A stretch of DNA of 64,000 nucleotides from Elioraea tepidiphila DSM 17972. Lineage in GTDB: Bacteria > Pseudomonadota > Alphaproteobacteria > Acetobacterales > Acetobacteraceae. Below are positions 40,401 to 49,121 of this stretch, one piece after another. Location of the stretch: contig NZ_KB899916.1 in assembly GCF_000378465.1 (NCBI RefSeq), forward strand, positions 1 through 64,000. The letters are read 5' to 3'. Below the pieces are notes generated by a model, which saw only the letters and a program-made list of their open reading frames with translations, made no database searches and was not told where the DNA came from. The translations under genes were made by a program, and so were the position numbers. Within the stretch, counting starts at the first letter, position 1; every line of letters begins with the position of its first letter.

Positions 40401-41141
40401 ATGACCCTCGACCCCATCCGCCTGCGCCTCCTCAAGCTCATCCAGCTCAAGAAGACCGACCTCAAGAATGCTTCCCTCGCGATCGGCCGGAACCCGGCCT
40501 ATCTCCAGCAGTTTCTCTATCGCGGCACGCCCAAGGTCCTGCCCGAGGATGTGCGCGAGAGTCTCGGCGCAGTGCTCGGCGTGAGTCCAGACGACCTGCG
40601 TCATCCCGTGACGCGGATGCTGAAACGGCCGCTCGCCTCGCCGGACAGGCGCGGCCCGCCAGGCGCGGCGAAGTCGGCGCGCACGGGGCGGCTCTGGGAG
40701 AAGCGCATCGAAGTGCCCGAAGGCTTCACCTCGGTCCCGGAGATCGATGTACGGGCGTCCGCGGGCGCCGGCGCTCTCCATGACGGCCCGGAGTCGATCG
40801 CGGGTGCCTGGCTGTTCCCCGAGCCGATGCTGCGGCACGAGCTGCGCGTGCGGCCCGGCGATCTGCGCGTCATCACCATCCAGGGCGACTCGATGGAGCC
40901 ACTGCTCGCCTCCGGCGACCGCATCCTGGTCGACCTCAGCCAGCGCGTGCCTGCGCCGCCGGGGATCTTTGTGATCTGGGACGGGCTTGGCGTGGTCGCC
41001 AAGCGGGTCGAGCACGTGCCCGATGTCGACCCGCCCACGCTGCGTCTGAGTTCAGTCAACCCAGCCTACCAATCCTACGAGCGTAGCGCCGAGGAGGTGA
41101 ATGTGATCGGCAGGGTGATCTGGGTCGCGCGACGGATGTAG
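40401..41141 (+). CDS. CI-like repressor with S24 (LexA-type) peptidase
   Basis: 246 residues from ATG 40401 with AAGGAG 11 bp upstream. The N-terminal 70 residues form the DNA-binding part (LKNASLAIGRNPAYLQQFLY). The C-terminal S24 domain has the catalytic Ser in GDSMEPLL (about residue 164) and the Lys in VVAKRVEHV (about 201). An Ala-Gly cleavage site may lie in RASAGAGA (119-125). It would hold the prophage in lysogeny and be inactivated by RecA-stimulated self-cleavage after DNA damage. Confidence 0.87.
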   Translation: MTLDPIRLRLLKLIQLKKTDLKNASLAIGRNPAYLQQFLYRGTPKVLPEDVRESLGAVLGVSPDDLRHPVTRMLKRPLASPDRRGPPGAAKSARTGRLWEKRIEVPEGFTSVPEIDVRASAGAGALHDGPESIAGAWLFPEPMLRHELRVRPGDLRVITIQGDSMEPLLASGDRILVDLSQRVPAPPGIFVIWDGLGVVAKRVEHVPDVDPPTLRLSSVNPAYQSYERSAEEVNVIGRVIWVARRM

Positions 41142-41285
41142 CCCAAGGCGCGGCTGACGGAGCCGCTTAGGCGCCGGTCAGATCGTTACCGCAGTAACGC
41201 GCATCGGCACCTTTGTTTGCGCGCGGGTACGCTGGCCCGCCGCGATGTGCTTCCGTGATGGGCGTAGGATGATCATCGTGGCGCC

Positions 41286-41498
41286 ATGCCGAGGCCGACG
41301 GCGAGCGCCGAGATCAACGTCCACCTCCCGCCCCACCTGCGCGAGGTCTGTCAGATCCTGGCGCGCGGGATCGTGCGGCTGCGCAGCCGCAGCATCGCCG
41401 CGATCGGCGCTGAGCCTCGGGACTGCGGAGAGAGTTCGCTACCCCTGACTCCCCACCAGCGCCGTCATGCGAACCCCGGAGAGACGGAGGACGCATGA
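41286..41498 (+). CDS. Small protein preceding the recombinase module
   Basis: 70 residues: PTASAEINVHLPPHLREVCQ, ILARGIVRLRSRSIAA, then a polar C-terminus. Its stop overlaps the DUF2924 start as ATGA, so it belongs to the recombinase operon. Similar short genes precede DUF2924-recombinase pairs in related phages as far as I remember. No function is known. Confidence 0.55.
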   Translation: MPRPTASAEINVHLPPHLREVCQILARGIVRLRSRSIAAIGAEPRDCGESSLPLTPHQRRHANPGETEDA

Positions 41499-41998
41499 CA
41501 CGACGATCGAAGACGCCGGTGGCCGAAGCGGAGGCCCCGACGTTCCCAGCCATTCCGCCCGCGCAGGTGCTGCCGCGGCTCGCCGCGCTGCAGACCGGGC
41601 CGATCGCGGAGCTGAGGCAGCAGTGGCGCGAGCTGTTCGGCAAGGAGCCGCCGTCGTTCAACCGCGCCTACCTGCAAAGCCGGCTCGCCTACCGCATCCA
41701 GGAACTCGCCTATGGCGGGCTGAAGCCGGAGACGCGGGCCCGCCTCGAGGCGCTCGGCGAGCAGCTCGACGGCGGCAACGTCGTGCTGCGGCGGATCCGC
41801 GCCGACAGCCGGCCGCTGCCCGGCACGCGGCTCGTGCGCGAATGGCAGGGGGTCGAGCACGTGGTGACCGTGCGGCCGGACGACTTCGAGTACGAGGGCC
41901 GGCCGTATCGTTCTCTGTCCGCAATCGCACGCCATATCACCGGCACGCGCTGGAATGGCTGGTCGTTCTTTGGGCTTCGCGGCCGGGGTGAATCATGA
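41495..41998 (+). CDS. DUF2924 domain protein
   Basis: 167 residues. The signature is complete: PIAELRQQWRELFGKEPPSF, YLQSRLAYRIQELAYGGLKP, PGTRLVREWQGVEHVVTVRP, DDFEYEGRPYRSLSAIARHI and TGTRWNGWSFFGL. DUF2924 proteins are almost always encoded directly before large serine recombinases in alphaproteobacterial elements; a role as an accessory factor or directionality factor is plausible. It overlaps the recombinase by 4 bp. Confidence 0.9.
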   Translation: MTRRSKTPVAEAEAPTFPAIPPAQVLPRLAALQTGPIAELRQQWRELFGKEPPSFNRAYLQSRLAYRIQELAYGGLKPETRARLEALGEQLDGGNVVLRRIRADSRPLPGTRLVREWQGVEHVVTVRPDDFEYEGRPYRSLSAIARHITGTRWNGWSFFGLRGRGES

Positions 41999-43329
41999 GC
42001 CGCCGCGCGCTCCCCGACCTACCGGCCTCGGTCACGCGCAAGCGCTGCGCGGTGTACACGCGCAAGAGCACCGAGGAGGGTCTCGACCGCGAGTTCAACA
42101 CCCTCGACGCCCAGCGCGAGGCCTGCGAGGCCTACGTCGCCAGCCAGCGCGCCGAAGGCTGGACCCTGGTGCACGATCGCTACGACGACGGTGGCTTCTC
42201 GGGAGGGAGCCTGGACCGCCCGGCGCTGAAGCGCCTGCTCGCCGATATCGAGCGCGGCCTGATCGACGTCGTCGTGGTCTACAAGATCGACCGCCTGTCC
42301 CGCTCCCTGATGGACTTCGCCAAGCTGGTCGAGGTGTTCGACGCCCACGAGGTGACGTTCGTCTCCGTCACCCAGTCGTTCAACACCACCACCTCGATGG
42401 GCCGGCTGACCCTGAACATCCTGCTCTCCTTCGCCCAGTTCGAGCGCGAGGTGATCGGCGAGCGCATCCGCGACAAGGTCGCCGCCTCGAAGGCACGGGG
42501 CATGTGGATGGGCGGCAAGGTGCCGCTCGGCTACGACGTGCGCGACCGCAAGCTGCTGGTGAATGAGGCCGAAGCCGCGCGCGTGCGGCGCGTGTTCGAG
42601 CTCTTCGCCGAGACCGGCTCGGGCATCGAGACCATGCGCCGGTGCCGGGCCGAGGGCATCGCGACCAGGAGCGGGCGCCTGATCGACAAGGGCGACGTCT
42701 ACAAGATCCTGCATCTCCGGACCTACGTCGGCGAGGTCGCGCACCGCGGCAGCATCTACCCCGGCGAGCACGCGGCGATCGTCTCGCGCGCGCTCTGGGA
42801 CCGCGTGCACGCGCTCCTGCAGGTCAGTCCGCGCGCGCGGGCGCAGGCGAACCGGTCGCAGTCGCCAGCGCTGCTGAAGGGGCTGATCTTCGGCGCCGAC
42901 GGCCGCGCGCTCTCGCCCACGCACAGCCGCAAGAACGGCCGCCTATACCGCTACTACGTGGCGCAGCGCGCGCTGAAGGGCGAGGCCGACGACGGGATCG
43001 TCCGGCGCGTCTCGGCGGCGCAGATCGAGGCAGCGGTGATGACGCAGCTGCGCGCCCTGCTGCGCCAGCCGGAGGTGGTGGTGGGCACGTGGATGGCGGC
43101 GAAGGTGGAGGATCCGGACCTGACAGAAGCTGACGTGCGCGAGGCGCTCGGGCGGCTCGAGCCGTTGTGGGACGAGTTGTTCCCCGCCGAGCAGCAGCGG
43201 ATCGTCCGCTCCCTGGTCGAACGCGTCACGGTCGGGCTCGACGGTGCGGAGATCCGCCTCCGGGTCGAGGGCCTCGCGAGCCTGGTGCGCGATCTCGGGC
43301 TGGTCGGTGCCGAGAGGGTAGCGGCGTGA
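41995..43329 (+). CDS. Large serine recombinase (phage integrase)
   Basis: 444 residues. The resolvase domain has the nucleophile Ser in YTRKSTEEGL (about residue 25), then DAQREACEAYVASQRAEGW, YDDGGFSGGSLDRPALKRLL and VVVYKIDRLSRSLMDFAKLV. The recombinase domain follows (YKILHLRTYVGEVAHRGSIY). The expected zinc ribbon is replaced by SPTHSRKNGRLYRYYVAQRA, where the usual Cys pairs are absent. A coiled-coil-like C-terminus ends the protein. It should catalyse integration and, with a partner, excision of this prophage. Confidence 0.9.
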   Translation: MSRRALPDLPASVTRKRCAVYTRKSTEEGLDREFNTLDAQREACEAYVASQRAEGWTLVHDRYDDGGFSGGSLDRPALKRLLADIERGLIDVVVVYKIDRLSRSLMDFAKLVEVFDAHEVTFVSVTQSFNTTTSMGRLTLNILLSFAQFEREVIGERIRDKVAASKARGMWMGGKVPLGYDVRDRKLLVNEAEAARVRRVFELFAETGSGIETMRRCRAEGIATRSGRLIDKGDVYKILHLRTYVGEVAHRGSIYPGEHAAIVSRALWDRVHALLQVSPRARAQANRSQSPALLKGLIFGADGRALSPTHSRKNGRLYRYYVAQRALKGEADDGIVRRVSAAQIEAAVMTQLRALLRQPEVVVGTWMAAKVEDPDLTEADVREALGRLEPLWDELFPAEQQRIVRSLVERVTVGLDGAEIRLRVEGLASLVRDLGLVGAERVAA

Positions 43330-43730
43330 CCGGACCCACGCACATCACCGTCCGCGTGCCGCTCAGGATCCGCCGCCGGCCCGGGCGCAAGACCGTCGTC
43401 ACGCCCGTAGTGGACGGACTGCCCGCGGAGGCCACCACCCGCGCCGATCCCGCGCTGCTGAAGGCGCTCGCCCGCGCCTTCCGCTACCAGCGCATGCTCG
43501 ACGATGGGCGCTACGCCTCGATCAGCGAGATGGCCGCGGCGGAGAAGCTGGATCGCGGCTACCTCGGACGGCTGCTCCAACTCACCCTGCTCGCACCGGA
43601 CATCGTCGAGGCGATCGTCGAGAGGAGGCAGGCGGAGGGAATGACGTTGCCGAGACTCCTGCACAGCGTTCCGCTCGCATGGGACCAACAGCCGCGATAC
43701 TGGCCGTTCGGCATCTTGCCGCAATCATGA
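43326..43730 (+). CDS. HTH-like protein following the recombinase
   Basis: 134 residues from GTG 43326, overlapping the recombinase stop as GTGA. The basic N-terminus (VPLRIRRRPGRKTVVTP) leads into a helical domain: LLKALARAFRYQRMLDDGRY, ASISEMAAAEKLDRGYLGRL and APDIVEAIVERRQAEGM, which looks like a helix-turn-helix. Genes of this kind regularly follow DUF2924-linked recombinases. It is the last phage gene before the CRISPR-Cas locus. Confidence 0.75.
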   Translation: MTGPTHITVRVPLRIRRRPGRKTVVTPVVDGLPAEATTRADPALLKALARAFRYQRMLDDGRYASISEMAAAEKLDRGYLGRLLQLTLLAPDIVEAIVERRQAEGMTLPRLLHSVPLAWDQQPRYWPFGILPQS

Positions 43731-43982
43731 CAATGGGAGCCGTGGTCGTGCCTGACAGCCGGCGGTATCGGCTCAGGCTCTACCATGTCCACCGTCTCCG
43801 CCTCGCCGCCCTGGCATACGTCCAGTCTTGACGGATGAGTGTGCAAAGGACGGGTGATATGGTTTTTTGTACGGACAGCGTATCGGGCGGGTTGGTGTTG
43901 ATGCCGGAATTTGCGTAACGTGACCCTCCCAAGCCGGAGCGAAGCAGAGCACAACGGCACACATGAGCACGGCTTTCCTGTG

Positions 43983-46592
43983 ATGCATCCCTTTCCGCAC
44001 GCTTGGGGAAAGCTGCGAAGACTGGAACCTGAGGCATGGCCGGTAGCGTTCCTCGCGCTTTCCGATCATTGCGCCGATGTGGCCGCAGTCGTAAGGGCTC
44101 TGCTCGAATTGCCGGTCATCCGGAACCGCCTCCACAGGCTAACGAACGGTGCGGTGACGGACGACCATTACGCAGCGATGGTGGGCGCTGCGTTCCTGCA
44201 CGACCTCGGCAAGGCCAACCGCGGCTTCTGGCGCAAGCAATTGCCACCAGTGGAGCGGGGACGCGGGCCGATCTCCGGCCATCTGCGCGAAGTCGCCCCG
44301 CTGCTGTTCGGCATGCGCCACGTCCGAATCACCGAAGCCGGGCCCTATCTCGACCCCATGGCACCGGCAGGCGCGCTGCTGATGGCGGCGCTGGGCCATC
44401 ACGGTGAGCCGATCTCCTTCGACGAGCTTCGTCATGCCGAGGGGCACAGGAACGCCCTGTTGTGGCAGCCGGCTGACGGGTACGATCCAGTGACCGAGGC
44501 GCGTGGCGTCGCCGAGGCACTGGCGCGATGGCTGCCTGAAAGCCTGCCGGCGGCAGAACGCCTCCCACCGCTTTCCCCTGCGCTGCTGCATGCCTTCCTC
44601 GGGCTCCTGTCGTTGGCCGACTGGATTGCCTCGAACGCAGCATCAGCGTTTTTCCCCTTCGACGGACACGGCGCTGGCGATCGGTGGTTGTTCGCCCAGG
44701 CGCGCGCGTTGGAGGTAGTGCGCGCGATGCGCCTCGATGTCGTACCGGCTCGTGCCGCGCTTGCTGCCGCCGCTCGAAGGTTCGGCGATGTGTTCCGCGA
44801 TGACGGCAGGCCTCTCCAGCCATCGGACCTGCAGGCGGAGATGGAGCGCCTCGACCTCGGCCCGATCGTGGTCGTCGAGGCCGCGACCGGCAGCGGCAAG
44901 ACCGAGGCCGCACTCTGGCGGTTCCGCGCGCTGATGGCCGCAGGCGCGGCGGACAGCCTCGCCTTCCTGTTGCCTACACGCACAGCGGCGGTGCAGATCG
45001 AGAGGCGCGTTCGCGATGCGGTGGAGCGGCTGTGGCCGGATCCCGCAACGCGGCCAAATGTCGTGCTGGCGGTGCCCGGCTATCTGCGCGCCGACGGCGA
45101 AGAAGGGTTCCGCGAGCACGGCTTCGAGGTACAGTGGCCGGATAGCGATGACGCAGGCGCAGCGCACCGGCGCTGGGCAGCCGAAAGCCCAAAGCGCAGC
45201 CTCGCCGGCGCGATCGTGGTCGGCACCGTTGACCAGGCCCTGCTCGCAGCGCTGAAAGTGCGCCACGCGCATCTGCGCGGAGCGTGCCTTTTGCGCGCGC
45301 TTCTAGTCATAGACGAGGTACATGCCTCGGACGCCTACATGACAGGGCTGCTACGCACCCTGCTCGCGCGTCACGAGGCGGCAGGCGGACATGCGCTGCT
45401 GCTCTCAGCTACGCTCGGGGCGGCCGCACGCGCGCACCTGCTTGCACCCGCTCCCACAGCACGGCCAAGGGTCTTGTCGCTCGCCGATGCGGCGGCCACG
45501 TCCTATCCGCTGATCTCGGACCGCAACGGTGTGATCGAGGTCGCGGCGGGATCGCGTTCCCGCCGGATCACTCCTTCGCTCCGCCCTTGGCTCGACGCGC
45601 CGGACGCCATCGCCGCCCATGCGCTGGCGGCAGCACGAACCGGCGCACGCGTGCTGATCGTGCGCAACACCGTGGCCGGCGCGGTCGCGGTGCAGCGCGC
45701 GCTCGAGGCGATGGCACCGGACGACCCTGTGCTGTTCCGCGCCCAGGGCGTGATCGCGCCGCATCACGGCCGCTTCGCGGCACCCGACCGGAGGCTACTC
45801 GACGCGGCGGTGGAGGTGGCCTTCGGCAAGCGCGCCGAGCGCCGCAGCGGTTGTGTGCTGGTAGGCACGCAGACGCTCGAACAGTCGCTCGACATCGACG
45901 CGGATCTGCTGCTGACCGATCTCGGCCCGATGGACGTTCTGCTGCAACGCCTCGGCCGTCTGCATCGCCACGATCGGCGACGGCCGATAGGGTTCGAGGA
46001 GGCGACCGCGATCGTGCTGGTGCCGGAGGCGCGCGACCTGTCCCCCTTCCTGCCGGGCCGGTCGCGCGGTCTGCCGCGCCACGGCCTCGGGCGCGTCTAT
46101 CCCGATCTGCTGGCGATCGAGGCGACCTGGCGCCTGCTCGAAGTGCGTCAGCTTCTGACGTTGCCGCAGGATAACCGTTGGCTGGTCGAGCACGCGACGC
46201 ACCCGGAGGCGCTCGGGGCGATCGCGGGGAAGCTCGGTGCGGCATGGGAGGCTCTGCGGTGCGAGTTGCAGGGAGTCGCCTCGGCCCATGTCCAGCATGC
46301 AGCCCATGTTGCGTTGCGCTGGGAGGAGGATCTGCTCGAAATGGCCTTCCCCGGTCGGCTGGACAAGCGGATCGCGACCCGGCTCGGCACCGAGGATCGG
46401 CGGTTCCGACTCGATCCGCCATCACTGAGCCCGTTCGGCGCGATGCTGGACGAGGTCGTTGTGCCGGGGTGGCTCGCGCGGACGATCGAACCGCAGATCG
46501 AGGTGGCTGACGTGTCGCGGGAGGTGAACGGGTTGGTGTTACGGGTTGGCGGCGTTGGGTTTCGGTACGAGCGGGTGGGGCTGGTGCTTTGA
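43983..46592 (+). CDS. cas3: Cas3 helicase-nuclease, type I-E
   Basis: 869 residues from ATG 43983; the frame is open to TTG 43911 but type I-E Cas3 proteins start near the WGK motif, present here as PFPHAWGKL. HD nuclease: SDHCADVAAV, FLHDLGKANRGFW (metal-binding His-Asp near 73) and LMAALGHHGE. SF2 helicase: EAATGSGKTEAALWR (Walker A), LVIDEVHASDAYM (DEVH box) and LLSATLG (motif III), then LVGTQTLEQSLDIDADL and LLQRLGRLHRHDR. It degrades DNA licensed by Cascade. All catalytic motifs are intact. Confidence 0.93.
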   Translation: MHPFPHAWGKLRRLEPEAWPVAFLALSDHCADVAAVVRALLELPVIRNRLHRLTNGAVTDDHYAAMVGAAFLHDLGKANRGFWRKQLPPVERGRGPISGHLREVAPLLFGMRHVRITEAGPYLDPMAPAGALLMAALGHHGEPISFDELRHAEGHRNALLWQPADGYDPVTEARGVAEALARWLPESLPAAERLPPLSPALLHAFLGLLSLADWIASNAASAFFPFDGHGAGDRWLFAQARALEVVRAMRLDVVPARAALAAAARRFGDVFRDDGRPLQPSDLQAEMERLDLGPIVVVEAATGSGKTEAALWRFRALMAAGAADSLAFLLPTRTAAVQIERRVRDAVERLWPDPATRPNVVLAVPGYLRADGEEGFREHGFEVQWPDSDDAGAAHRRWAAESPKRSLAGAIVVGTVDQALLAALKVRHAHLRGACLLRALLVIDEVHASDAYMTGLLRTLLARHEAAGGHALLLSATLGAAARAHLLAPAPTARPRVLSLADAAATSYPLISDRNGVIEVAAGSRSRRITPSLRPWLDAPDAIAAHALAAARTGARVLIVRNTVAGAVAVQRALEAMAPDDPVLFRAQGVIAPHHGRFAAPDRRLLDAAVEVAFGKRAERRSGCVLVGTQTLEQSLDIDADLLLTDLGPMDVLLQRLGRLHRHDRRRPIGFEEATAIVLVPEARDLSPFLPGRSRGLPRHGLGRVYPDLLAIEATWRLLEVRQLLTLPQDNRWLVEHATHPEALGAIAGKLGAAWEALRCELQGVASAHVQHAAHVALRWEEDLLEMAFPGRLDKRIATRLGTEDRRFRLDPPSLSPFGAMLDEVVVPGWLARTIEPQIEVADVSREVNGLVLRVGGVGFRYERVGLVL

Positions 46593-46864
46593 TAGTCATA
46601 GGCACAAGTTATGAATTTCATTGACAGCCGCCGCCCGACTGACGCAGCCTTGCTTCATGCTGCTGGTGCCGAGCGCAGACCCGACGTTCGTCTTTATGAA
46701 CCGCGTGATGCGGCGCGCGCGCCGCTGGGTCCCGACGCCTCAGGCCGCATCGCACACGTTCCGCGAGGCTGCGGACTATTCGCAGTTGTTCGGAAGACCC
46801 CCGCAGTCGTTCATCGGAGTACCCGCGTGTTGCTCGGGATACTTTGCTCGTGCACCGCCATGAG
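46593..46864 (+). other. Intergenic region between cas3 and the degenerate repeats
   Basis: No gene here is convincing; the short open frames have no family features or ribosome binding sites. The first 35 bp after cas3 are AT-rich (ATGAATTTCATTGAC near 46610-46625) and may hold a promoter for the Cascade genes. The rest is GC-rich. Confidence 0.4.
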
Positions 46865-46953
46865 CACGGGCCCCGATCCTCGGGGATGGCCCTGTGTGGC
46901 TATGGCTATCGCGGAGAGTGCGATGATCTCCCCCGCCCACGCGGGGATCGAGT
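46865..46953 (+). repeat. Two degenerate CRISPR repeats flanking a spacer-like segment
   Basis: Repeat-like 1 at 46865-46892 keeps the 3' part GGGGATGGCCC of the array repeat and a 6-bp hairpin CCCCGA-TCC-TCGGGG. Repeat-like 2 at 46926-46953 keeps the hairpin CCCCGC-CCAC-GCGGGG and GGGGAT. Without gaps they match the 28-nt array repeat at 17 and 19 positions. The two are offset by exactly 61 bp, the array period, leaving a 33-nt spacer-like segment (46893-46925). Repeat-like 2 ends 25 bp before the cas8e start, so it lies in that gene's 5' leader. This is the layout of CreA/CreR-type guide RNAs. Confidence 0.75.
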
Positions 46954-46978
46954 TTGATGCGGAACCGGTCATGATGAT

Positions 46979-48556
46979 ATGCACAACCTGATCACCGATC
47001 CCATCATCACGCTTCAGCTTGCGCACGAGACAATCAGCGCCAGCCTGCCACGGACGTTTGCGCTCCTGCTTAAGGACGCCGTCATCGACTTTCCCGCGCT
47101 GCGTCCCCACCAGGCGCCCGCGTGGCACGCGTTCCTGGTCCAGCTCGCCTTTCTTGCCACCGAGGACGCGGAGGTGCCGACCGATCCCGGCGAGTGGGCT
47201 GCGGCGCTGCGCGGACTGGCACCGGACTGGCCCAAGGACGAGCCGTGGTGCCTGGTCGCGCCGGCTGACGCTCCTGCGTTCCTGCAATCGGCGGCAACCG
47301 GTGGTGATCTCGAGCCCTACGGCACGCGCATCGCCACACCCGACGAGCTTGATCCCCTGGTCACCGCGAAGAACCACGATCTGAAGGCAGCGCGCATGCG
47401 GGCTGCGACGCCGGAGGAGTGGTTGTTCGCATTGGTAAACCTGCAGACGACCGAAGGTGTCATGGGCGCCGGCAAGTACGGCATCATGCGCATGAACGGC
47501 GGCTACGGCAGCCGCCCGTTCCTCGGCATTCACCCGATCGGTGGCCCCGGCGCTCGGTTTCGACGCGACCTCGACGTTCTGCGCCGCCGTCGTGACGCGC
47601 TGTTCGCCCGCGCGCAGGGCTTTGCCGCTGACCGGGCGATCCGACTGGCTTGGCTGGAACCGTGGGATGGGTCGCGCTCGCTCCCGATCTCGGATCTGCA
47701 CCCGCTGGTGATCGAGATCTGTCGTCGCGTTCGCCTCGTCGCGCTGCCGGATGGCGCCCTGGAAGCGCGCGGCACCGGCACCGCCGCGCCGCGGATCGCC
47801 GCGAAGGACCTGAAGGGTGTCACTGGCGATCCCTGGGCGCCTGTCGAGTTGGGCAAGGACGGCACGAAGGTCGTCTCGATCGGTGCCGATGGCTTCGGCT
47901 GGCGGCGCATGAAGGAGTTGCTGCTGTCCACAACCGGCGAGGAGCGCGTCTTCGAGCGTCCGCTGCTGGCCAAGGCGGTTCCCGAGGACGGCGACACCGT
48001 CGAGATCCTCGCCGCCGCCCTTGCCCGCGGCCAGGGCAAGACCGAGGGGTTCCACTCCCGGCGTCTGCCCATCACCAACCGCTTCGCCGTCCGCGCCCTC
48101 ACCGAGGATGCCGAGGAGCGGCAGCGCCTCGCAAGGCTGGCCGAGGACTTCGCCACACACGCTATGACCGCCGCGAACCGGTGCCTGCGGCCGGCGCTGT
48201 TTCTGCTGTTCCAGAAGGGACCCGAGTCGCTCAAGCTCGACCGACCCAGCACCGCCGCTCAGGTCGGCCCGTGGATGCAACGCTTCGATCGTCTCATCGA
48301 TCGCACCTTCTTCGAGTGCCTCTGGACGGGTGCTGAGAGCGAGGAGGCAGCCCGGCAGGCACTCGACGCCTGGGACGCACGGCTGCACGCGGCAGCGTTC
48401 CAGGTGTTCGATGTGGCGGTCGAGGCGGCGCCGCACACCGACCAGCGCCGCATCTTCGCCGCCGAACGCGCGCGTGCCCTGCTGTACGGCACGCTGCGCA
48501 AGCACCTTCCAGTTCCGACCGCGACGCCCGAGCCGGAGGCGGCACATGCCGAATGA
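46979..48556 (+). CDS. cas8e: Cas8e (Cse1/CasA), large Cascade subunit
   Basis: 525 residues from ATG 46979. Type I-E large subunit features: NLITDPIITLQLAHETISAS at the start, LRPHQAPAWHAFLVQLAFLA, TPEEWLFALVNLQTTEGVMG, GKYGIMRMNGGYGSRPFLGI and SRRLPITNRFAVRALTEDAE. It recognises the PAM and recruits Cas3. The gene follows the degenerate repeats, with no clear ribosome binding site, and overlaps cse2 by 11 bp. Confidence 0.92.
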   Translation: MHNLITDPIITLQLAHETISASLPRTFALLLKDAVIDFPALRPHQAPAWHAFLVQLAFLATEDAEVPTDPGEWAAALRGLAPDWPKDEPWCLVAPADAPAFLQSAATGGDLEPYGTRIATPDELDPLVTAKNHDLKAARMRAATPEEWLFALVNLQTTEGVMGAGKYGIMRMNGGYGSRPFLGIHPIGGPGARFRRDLDVLRRRRDALFARAQGFAADRAIRLAWLEPWDGSRSLPISDLHPLVIEICRRVRLVALPDGALEARGTGTAAPRIAAKDLKGVTGDPWAPVELGKDGTKVVSIGADGFGWRRMKELLLSTTGEERVFERPLLAKAVPEDGDTVEILAAALARGQGKTEGFHSRRLPITNRFAVRALTEDAEERQRLARLAEDFATHAMTAANRCLRPALFLLFQKGPESLKLDRPSTAAQVGPWMQRFDRLIDRTFFECLWTGAESEEAARQALDAWDARLHAAAFQVFDVAVEAAPHTDQRRIFAAERARALLYGTLRKHLPVPTATPEPEAAHAE

Positions 48557-49100
48557 CCCGTCCCAGGAACAGACACCCCGCCCGCCGAACCCCCCGCTCC
48601 GCTTGCTCTACGCGCTGGTGCGCGGCCTGCAGGACGGCACGGTGACGACGGGCGATGCCGCCGCCCTGCGCCGCCTCGACCCGGCACAGCCCGACCGCCG
48701 CCACGTCCTGCCGCTGATGCGCCTGTTGGCCGGCACGCAGATCGACGATCGACCCGACAGCTGGCAGCGCCTCGCGCTGATCGCGAACAGCGTCGCCCTG
48801 GCGCGCGGCCTGCATGATGAGAACCGGCCGACCGGAGCGGCGCTGCACGCGCTCGGCGTCAGCGAGCAGCGGTTGATGGCGCTGCTCGCCGCCGACTTCG
48901 CCACGCTGACCGATCTGCTGCCGCGCCTTGCCCGTCGTGCCGCTGCCGCCGCCGAGCGGATGGACTGGCGTCCGCTTGCCCGGCTCGCCTGGACCGTGGA
49001 AAGGCCAACGAAAGAGGCCGAGGAGGAGGCCGACCGGCAGCGTCGGCATATTGCCTCCGCCTATCTCCGCGCAGCAGCGCGCGACACCGCCGTCGCCTGA
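48546..49100 (+). CDS. cse2: Cse2 (CasB), small Cascade subunit
   Basis: 184 residues from ATG 48546. All-helical, with LYALVRGLQDGTVTTGDAAA, WQRLALIANSVALARGLHDE, RLMALLAADFATLTDLLPRL and MDWRPLARLAWTVE. Cse2 dimers hold the displaced strand along the Cascade backbone. The Arg-rich surface is typical. It is placed between cas8e and cas7e as in all type I-E loci. Confidence 0.9.
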   Translation: MPNDPSQEQTPRPPNPPLRLLYALVRGLQDGTVTTGDAAALRRLDPAQPDRRHVLPLMRLLAGTQIDDRPDSWQRLALIANSVALARGLHDENRPTGAALHALGVSEQRLMALLAADFATLTDLLPRLARRAAAAAERMDWRPLARLAWTVERPTKEAEEEADRQRRHIASAYLRAAARDTAVA

Positions 49101-49121
49101 CCGCCATTCGAGGACAAGCAC

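Larger units (their letters stand above)
4094..43730. mobile_element. Lambda-like siphovirus prophage with serine recombinase
   Basis: About 39.6 kb of contiguous phage genes: tail, lysis, head and packaging, replication and recombination modules on the minus strand, then a CI-like repressor and a large serine recombinase at the right end on the plus strand. The late gene order (small terminase, large terminase, gpW, portal, protease, decoration, capsid, tail tube, chaperones, tape measure, tail tip) is that of lambda-type siphoviruses. No structural gene is visibly broken. Exact ends are unknown: serine integrases use short core sites and I found no convincing direct repeat at the two edges; the limits given are those of the outermost phage genes. 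Confidence 0.88.

Noticed and set aside
3960-43910. Direct repeats (attL/attR) at the two prophage edges
   Set aside because: I compared 3960-4090 with 43730-43910 and saw no convincing shared core. Serine integrases can use cores of only a few bases, so absence of a repeat is not informative.
46621-46863. A small CreT-like toxin gene upstream of the degenerate repeats
   Set aside because: The 80-codon frame has no ribosome binding site, no clear toxin features and ordinary background composition; I cannot support it as a gene.
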